Assembly (NCBI GenBank): GCA_023653785.1
Contig: JAMKCH010035069.1
Coordinates: forward strand, 1-64,000
Reading direction: 5' to 3'
Source of the DNA: Ophioderma brevispina
Taxonomy: Eukaryota; Echinodermata; Ophiuroidea; Amphilepidida; Ophiodermatidae
DNA: 64,000 nt
Positions 58,257 to 64,000 of this stretch are shown here, in pieces. The notes beneath the pieces were generated by a model. It had not been told where the DNA came from and did no database searches. It was given only the letters and a program-made list of their open reading frames with translations. Within the stretch, counting starts at the first letter, position 1, and every line of letters begins with the position of its first letter. The translations under genes and the position numbers were made by a program.

Positions 58257-59808
58257 GCTAAGTAACATTTCGCCCCTCCTATGATTTTACCTGGTCTTCC
58301 CCTGAATGCTATTGGCATGGAAAAACCCTATATATACATTCAAGAACTGGTTGCCAAGTTCATTTATGTAGTGTATTAAAGCAATAACGCACAATTTTTA
58401 TTGTTTTATGATACACATATTCATTTGAGCTCCCCCCTACTACAGAGTGTGACTTCACTAAGGATATGACCGGACATGACTTTGTGACACTGCGCAGATT
58501 TGAAAAATAAATGAGTCTAAAGGATTGTTAAAAATTTATATTTTTGCGTGGTTGTAAAGCTCAGGAGGAGCATTTTAGATTAGACCTCATCTGAAATGAT
58601 TAAGGCCAAATCAGCACCCTTAGGGTAAGAGAAATAGTTTATAATAAAATTACTCGGAACATTATTCTGCAGACGACGGAAACGGGCTGTTTAACACGAA
58701 AACACATGCGGAGTAGAGTTGCTTCCACAGCATGCACCCCGTTTGACTGGTCTTTGGACCTTTGTTGTGGTTTATTATCAATGAGTATGAGTCTATGATA
58801 TTCAGTAATGAGATGCATTCGTTGATTAAATGTTACAGCAAAAACTTAAAGTTAGCATCTGGATGTCTTTAGATTCTTATTAATTTATCTGTTTTGGGGT
58901 GAGCTGTTGTGAGGTTATGTTTCGGTGTAAATATATCTTATTTTTCAATGGCCCTAAGCTCCTAGACTATTTATTTAAGCGCAAAATTGAAGAAATTTCT
59001 ATTTTGTGAAAATTGACAGTGGCGCTTAACAGGAGTGCTTGTATGTCAGAAGGAATGTCTTATGTTCAGAAGGGGGACCATGTTTTATGTCAGAGGATTG
59101 TCTTAGAATGGTCTTGGAGGCAAGAGGTAGGTACCTTGTTATGCTATTTTTGAAGAGGTGTCTTAAAACACAGACCATGATAATCAAGACAAATGTGTTT
59201 AAAGACTTACAGAAGAGAAATTGAAATTACTTTAAATTGAATCTTAAGTGTTTAGAATTGGCATGGCAAAAATGTAATGGTGCAAACAGACAGTCCATGA
59301 CACAGTCAATGTTATCTCTGTCTTTACGACGTCACATCTTCCTAAAAGAGTATCTTTGTATGATTTCTACGCCTGATTTTACATGAACTTAAGAGAGGAG
59401 GTTCTTGGCGTATTGAATATCAAGTGAGCATAAATTTGTCTTTGGTAATAGATTGGAAAATGGAATAATTTTATACGGTAAAGTAATATTGGTTAAATGT
59501 GAAGCCTCAGAGATTCCAGTTATGAACTGTAATCAAGTGGGAAGTCATAAAGACTATGTGAGGATTAAATGCTAGAAAAGCTTAATTTGCTTAATTTGTT
59601 ATGCACGCTCCACATGGCTGGTTCACATAGGATGGTTCTTAATTCCCAGTGGTTTTGATCTAGGTAAATTTATTCCTATTATCCTTTTATTTTCCCTCGA
59701 AAGGGATGTTCACCTTCACGTTCACAATTAGCATTAAACAGGATGTCAGGGTTTGGTGGTTGTCTGATAAGCCACAGAATGTACTCATACGGGGGAGACA
59801 TAAATTAA

Positions 59809-60153
59809 AGGTGCAATGAGAGATTTCCTTTCAGGTGTTTTGCTAAAAAAAATTGAAAGTTCTGATTTTTGCCCTATGTAAAGCTTTCCATCAAAATATT
59901 CCCATGAAAGGATTACTCTGATAAATGTTTCTTTGGTACAGAAAATTGGTGAAATTTCTAATTTCTTTTAGAGCAAGTACAAAATTTGAACTATTTTTTT
60001 TACATTGAAATATAATCAAATCAAAACCGACCTTTTTTCTCTCTTTAAGATATTTCTGTGCAATAATACAGGTAAGAATCTATTGAGTGTCCTAATCTAT
60101 TTGAAATTGCTATTATGACGAATTTTGGTGCCTCAAAATCTCTCGTTGCACCT
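59809..60153 (+). mobile_element. TTAA-type MITE, GTGCAATGAGAG family, in segment B copy 1
   Basis: AGGTGCAATGAGAGATTT and AAATCTCTCGTTGCACCT between TTAA at 59,805-59,808 and 60,154-60,157. 345 bp. Present at the same place in segment B copy 2, so it inserted before that duplication. Confidence 0.9.
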
Positions 60154-60319
60154 TTAAAAGGTTAACCCCAACAAAATCCACCAAATGGGCAAAAATGTAC
60201 ACTGTTCGCTGTTTTACACAAAAAAAAAATTAGAGATACTCCCACCAGAAAGTCACTTTTTAGTGATGAGATGTTCAAGGTAAAAAAAAGGATGATTGCA
60301 CATCTATAATTAATCCCCG

Positions 60320-61112
60320 GTGGTCTTTCTGTCTAACTGTCCTGTCCTGTGTGTTCTGACCCCCGCGTCTATTTTTTCGAAGACCGAGGGTCGCACAGTC
60401 CTGAAACTTGGTGGGTGGATGCCCCTTGCCCGAACGAAACCGCGTTTTGTATTGGTTATGGATCAAAGGTCATGGGGGGTTCATTCGAGGTCATTTGAGG
60501 TCAAATGGACCAGTCTAGTTGTTTCTCGGAGACCGAGGTTGCACGTTCCTGAAAATTGGAGGGTGGAATGCCCCTTGAACCGAACGAAGACAGAGTTTGT
60601 ATTGGTTCGTGATCAAAGGTCATTAGGGGTCATTCAAGGTCAAGATGTTCAAATGGGGTAGACGTTGGTGTTTCTTCTCGAGACCGGGGTCCGCAGGTTT
60701 CTGAAACTTGGTGGGTGGGTGCCCCTTGACCAAACGAAGATCGAGTTTGTATTGGTCGTGGATCAAAGGTCATCGGGTGTAATTCAAGGTCAAAGGAGGT
60801 CAAAATGGGTAAACAATGGTGTTGGACATGAACTTGGTGGGGTACGATTGTTTTATTTGAATGCCGGGTGATCTTGACCGCGTCTATTTTCTCGCAACCG
60901 AGGTGTTGCACATTCCTGCAACTTGGTGGTGGGTGCCCCTTTACTTTCCGAAGACCGAGCTTTGTATGGTTAGTGGATCAAAGGTCATCGGGGGTCCATT
61001 CAAGTTCAAGGAGGTCAAATGGGGTAACGTTGGTGTATGGACATGAACAACTTGGTGAGTCGATTGTTGGTGCCGGGTCATCCAGGTGATCGCAAAACCC
61101 GGGGACCGCCTA
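60320..61112 (+). repeat. AGGTCA tandem array, about 155-bp unit, four copies
   Basis: Each unit has a GAGACCGAGG box, CCTGAAACTTGGTGGGTGG, TGCCCCTTG, CGAACGAAGAC, TTTGTATTGG, then ATCAAAGGTCAT, GGGGTCATTC, GAGGTCATTT, GAGGTCAAATGG. The AGGTCA/GGGTCA words are direct repeats at 4-base spacing, a 10-bp period. The array ends with CGCAAAACCCGGGGACCGCC followed by TAGTA, also the end of the array at 63,852. Arg/Val/Leu frames across it are artefacts. Confidence 0.8.
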
Positions 61113-61255
61113 GTATCAATAAACCCTGCGTACTGGCCATGTCCGCCCTTATCTTTCCGCTTCTTTTCTTTCTGACCGTTGACATGCATCATGGAGTAAC
61201 ACTTCTCTGTCGGCTGTTTTACATTTGCAATTTTTTAATACAGAGCTAGGGTAGC

Positions 61256-61565
61256 GAGAAGACAGACAGATAAACAAAACGTACACATGTGCACCAATGC
61301 AGATGTGTAGCTTCTTATAGTGGCAATACTCTAAGTCCCCATATAAGAAATGAAAGATACAACAGCAACCATCTTTCAACTTGGGGGCTTGATAATGATC
61401 GCCCCAAAAGCCAATTATGAGTTTTAAACCTAATGGCAAATAGACTTGGGAGAAGGTGAAACAGAAGAACCGTTGAATAGGCCTACCCTGTTTTCCACTT
61501 CTGGTTATCGTCATCATGTGCGATTTGTTCCATGGTTGTGTGATTTTATTAGTGGTCTTGACAAT
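61256..61565. other. Unique spacer between segment B copies
   Basis: About 310 bp that does not recur elsewhere in the window. It separates two tandem copies of B, so the duplication was not simple head-to-tail or the spacer was inserted later. It starts with an AGACAGACAGATAAAC microsatellite-like stretch. No gene. Confidence 0.5.
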
Positions 61566-62482
61566 GTGTTCGATACCGTCATTTGTCTCTGTTTGGGGTG
61601 CGTTTATTTTATGTGTTAAAATATATCTCTTATTCTTTCAATCCTAAGCCCTAGACTATTATGGGTGAGCAAATGAAGAAATTCATATTTTATCAAAATG
61701 TTCCAGTTGCGTTGAACAGATGCTTTATAGAAGGACATGTCTTATGTCAGAGACCATGTTTTATGTCCCAGAAGGACTTGTCTTAGAATGAGTCTTGAGG
61801 CAGGTACTTTTAGTCCCTCTTTTTGAAGCATTGTCTAAACCACAATACATGATAATCAGACAACTTTGTTTAAAGACTACAGAAGAGAAATGACTTTTAA
61901 ATTGCATCTAAGGTTTTGAATTCAAGGGCAACATTGTAATGGTGCAAACAGGACAGTCTTGACAGGTCCATGTTATCTTCTCTGTCTTTATACGACTTCA
62001 CTCTTCCTAAAAGAAGGATCTTTGTATGATTACCATTCCACACGCCTGAATTTTTTACATAACTAAAAGAGAGGATCTTGGTGAGTATTCGGATCTCAAG
62101 TGAGCATAAATTGTCTTTGGAATAGATTGGAAACATGGAATAATTTATCGTTAACGTACATCTTGTTAGATGTGAAAGCCTCAATATCAGTTTATGAACT
62201 GTATCCATTGAATTCATAAAAGATATTGGATTTGGTATAAAAGCTTATTTTGCTTAATTTTGTTATGCCACGCCTCACATGCTGTCGACATAGGAATGGT
62301 CATTAATTCCCGTGTGGTTTGAATCTGGTAAATCTTTCCTATTATTCCTTTTATGTTCCCTCGCAAGGATTTTTCACCTTCACGTTCACAATTAACCCCC
62401 AAGCATTTAAGCAGGATGGCAGTGTTGGTGGTTTCTGATATCCCAGATTTTACTCGCAGAAGGGGGGATGACATACAATTAA

Positions 62483-62859
62483 AGGTGCATGAGAAAAACG
62501 ATATTAAATATTAAAAAAAAAAAAAAAAAACTTGAAAGTTCTGATTTTTTGCCCTGATTTAAACTTTCCATCAAAATAATCCCCATGAAAAGATTATCGT
62601 AAGAAAGTTTCTTTGGTACAAAAATGTGAATTTCTAATTTCGTATAGAGCAAATACAAAATATTATTAAAAAAAATAAAAAGTTTTTTTGTTTTTTTACA
62701 ATTGAAATATAAGCAAATCACAACCACCTTTTTTTTCTCTCTTTATTAAGACTTTCTGTATCAATAATACAAAGGTAAAGAATCTATTGATGTCAATCTA
62801 TTTGAAATTGCTATTAAGACGCAATATTTTGTGTGCCTCAAAAATCTCTCTTTGCACCT
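62483..62859 (+). mobile_element. TTAA-type MITE, GTGCAATGAGAG family, in segment B copy 2
   Basis: AGGTGCATGAGA after TTAA (62,479-62,482) at the left and AAATCTCTCTTTGCACCT at the right, with the right TTAA lost. An A18-type run at about 62,513-62,530 makes it longer than its paralogue. Confidence 0.8.
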
Positions 62860-63019
62860 TTTACAGGTAAACCCCCCAATCCACAAAAAGGGGCAAAATG
62901 TACACTGTTCGCTGTTTAAAAAAACAAAATTAGAGAAACTCCCAAAAGAAAGTCCACTTTTTAGTGATGAGATGTCAAAGGTAAAAAAGGAGATTGCACA
63001 TCTTATATTAATACCGTGG

Positions 63020-63852
63020 TCTTTCCCCCTGTCTATCTGTCCCCTTCTGTGTGTCTGACCGCATCTATGTTCTCGGAGACAGAGGTCGCACAGTCCCTGA
63101 ACTGGTGGGTGGCTGCCCCCCTTGCCCGAACGAAGACCGATTTGGTATTGGTTCGTGGCTCAAAGGTCATTGGGGGTCATTCGAGTTCATTTGAGTCAAA
63201 TTGACCATGTCTACATTTTCTCTGAGACCCGAGGTTTGCACGTTTCCTGACACTTTTGTGGGTGGATGCCCCTTGACCTAACGAAGACAGAGTGTGTTGA
63301 TGTTTAGTGGATTCAAAGGTCCTTAGGGGTCTTCAAGGTCCAAGAGGTCAATGGGGTAGACGTGGTGTTTTCTTTCTGGAGACCGGGGTTCCGCACGGTT
63401 CTGACTTGGTGGGTGGTGGCCCCTTGACCAACAATAGATCGATTTTGTATTGGTGTAGTGGATTTCCCCCAAAAAAGGTCATCGTGGTCCCTTCAAGCTC
63501 CAAAGGGAGTTCCAATGGGGTAACAATGGTGGTATGGAACATGAAACTTTGGTGGGTCGATTGTTGATGGCCTTGTGATCTTGACGCGTGCTATTTTCCT
63601 TTTTCGCTCGGAGGACCGAGGGTTTCAAACATTCCCTGAAACTGTGGTTGGTTGGTGTGCCCCTTGAAACCTTCCCGAGACCGAGTTGGTATGGGTTAGT
63701 GGCTCAAAGGTCAATCGTGGGTCCATTCAAGGTCCAAGGAGGTTCAAATGGGGTACAAAACTTTGGTGTAATGTACATGAACGTGTGGAGTCCGATTGTT
63801 GGTGGCCCGGGTCATCCAGGTGATCGCAAAACCCCGGGGACCGCCTAGTATA
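63020..63852 (+). repeat. AGGTCA tandem array, second copy
   Basis: Four units as in 60,320-61,112, heavily interrupted by single-base insertions (for example CCCCCAAAAAAGGTCATCG at about 63,467). Ends CGCAAAACCCCGGGGACCGC at about 63,844. The degraded spacing in this copy is more likely sequence error plus decay than a functional change. Confidence 0.75.
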
Positions 63853-64000
63853 AAAAAACCCCTGCGTACGGCCCTGTACGCCCTGATCTTTTCGCGTTCT
63901 TTTTCTTTCTGACCGGTGGACATGATCAGTGGAGTAACACTGAATCTGTCCTGGCTGTTTTTAATACATTTGCACTTTTTTAAGACAGAGCGAGGGAGAG

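Larger units (their letters stand above)
54350..58870 (+). repeat. Segmental duplication, copy A'
   Basis: Second copy of 39,573-45,970, without the 1.84-kb insertion. The junction near 55,265 (ATCTTATAATTTGTGGAAGT) is the empty site. It leads directly into segment B at 58,870, while copy A leads into repeat R. No intact gene is inside; the frames here are shadows of the LINE fragment or noise. Confidence 0.85.
58870..61255 (+). repeat. Segment B, tandem copy 1
   Basis: Aligns with 61,566-64,000 at an offset of about 2,670-2,700 bp. It contains in order the CCTAAGC..AGACTATT block, a MITE (59,809), the dispersed repeat seen at 29,265, and an AGGTCA array. It ends in a block GTAACACTTCTCTGTCGGCT, also at 63,935 in the next copy. 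Confidence 0.85.
61566..64000 (+). repeat. Segment B, tandem copy 2 (runs off the window)
   Basis: Second copy of 58,870-61,255 with the same order of landmarks. It differs by many one-base indels, extra C/G insertions and duplicated letters. Confidence 0.85.

Noticed and set aside
1..64000. CRISPR array, operons, bacterial promoters or Rho-independent terminators
   Set aside because: No regularly spaced identical repeats with unique spacers, no closely packed genes, and a eukaryotic repeat content throughout.
1..64000. Functional tRNA or rRNA genes
   Set aside because: The tRNA-like boxes found (13.6, 35.96 and 36.3 kb) lack a foldable cloverleaf and are attached to SINE bodies; no rRNA sequence recognised.

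Overview
The window looks like nuclear DNA of an animal, most likely a marine invertebrate; a deuterostome such as an echinoderm or hemichordate is my guess, not something the sequence proves. It is AT-rich, has no operon-like gene spacing, and is filled with MITEs, tRNA-derived SINEs, decayed LINEs, LTR elements and satellites. No open reading frame in either strand reads as an intact cellular gene. The longest frames (100-160 codons) fall inside repeats or low-complexity DNA. At most there is one possible short exon (28,827-28,911) and one possible transposase N-terminal remnant (2,250-2,369).

Layout. 0-3 kb: small MITE-like repeats and an 84-bp tandem duplication. 3-7.3 kb: a 4-kb palindromic array of 10-bp CCATGGTCAA-type repeats, inserted in the middle of a short TTAA-flanked MITE. 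7.3-15.9 kb: further TTAA-type MITEs, a tRNA-derived SINE, a LINE reverse transcriptase tail and a hAT-like MITE with its target duplication. 15.9-17.2 kb: a C-rich minisatellite followed by a Helitron-like 3' end, then a poly(A) run. 18.1 kb: a long hairpin. 19.4-23.7 kb: one LINE whose endonuclease half is inverted relative to its reverse transcriptase half, as expected from twin priming. 23.7-39.5 kb: mostly unique AT-rich DNA, with a polypurine tract, TTAA MITEs, a second copy of the SINE and microsatellites.

39.5-64 kb is a mosaic of recent duplications. Segment A (39.57-45.97 kb) recurs as A' (54.35-58.87 kb). Segment B occurs as a fragment at 54.02 kb and as two tandem copies at 58.87 and 61.57 kb. 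Between A and A' lies an LTR-internal-LTR-internal-LTR array (46.30-54.01 kb) with a tRNA-Lys-type primer binding site and about 2.2-kb internal regions. A 1.84-kb element rich in AGGTCA repeats is present in A and absent from A'. Segment B carries another AGGTCA array.

Three themes link the parts. First, at least five unrelated MITE families all use TTAA targets (piggyBac-like), and one has a paralogous empty site inside the window. Second, several unrelated tandem arrays are built on a GGTCA core at about 10-bp spacing. Third, copies in the duplicated regions differ by many one-base indels and homopolymer changes, which suggests an imperfectly polished long-read assembly, so frames there should not be trusted.
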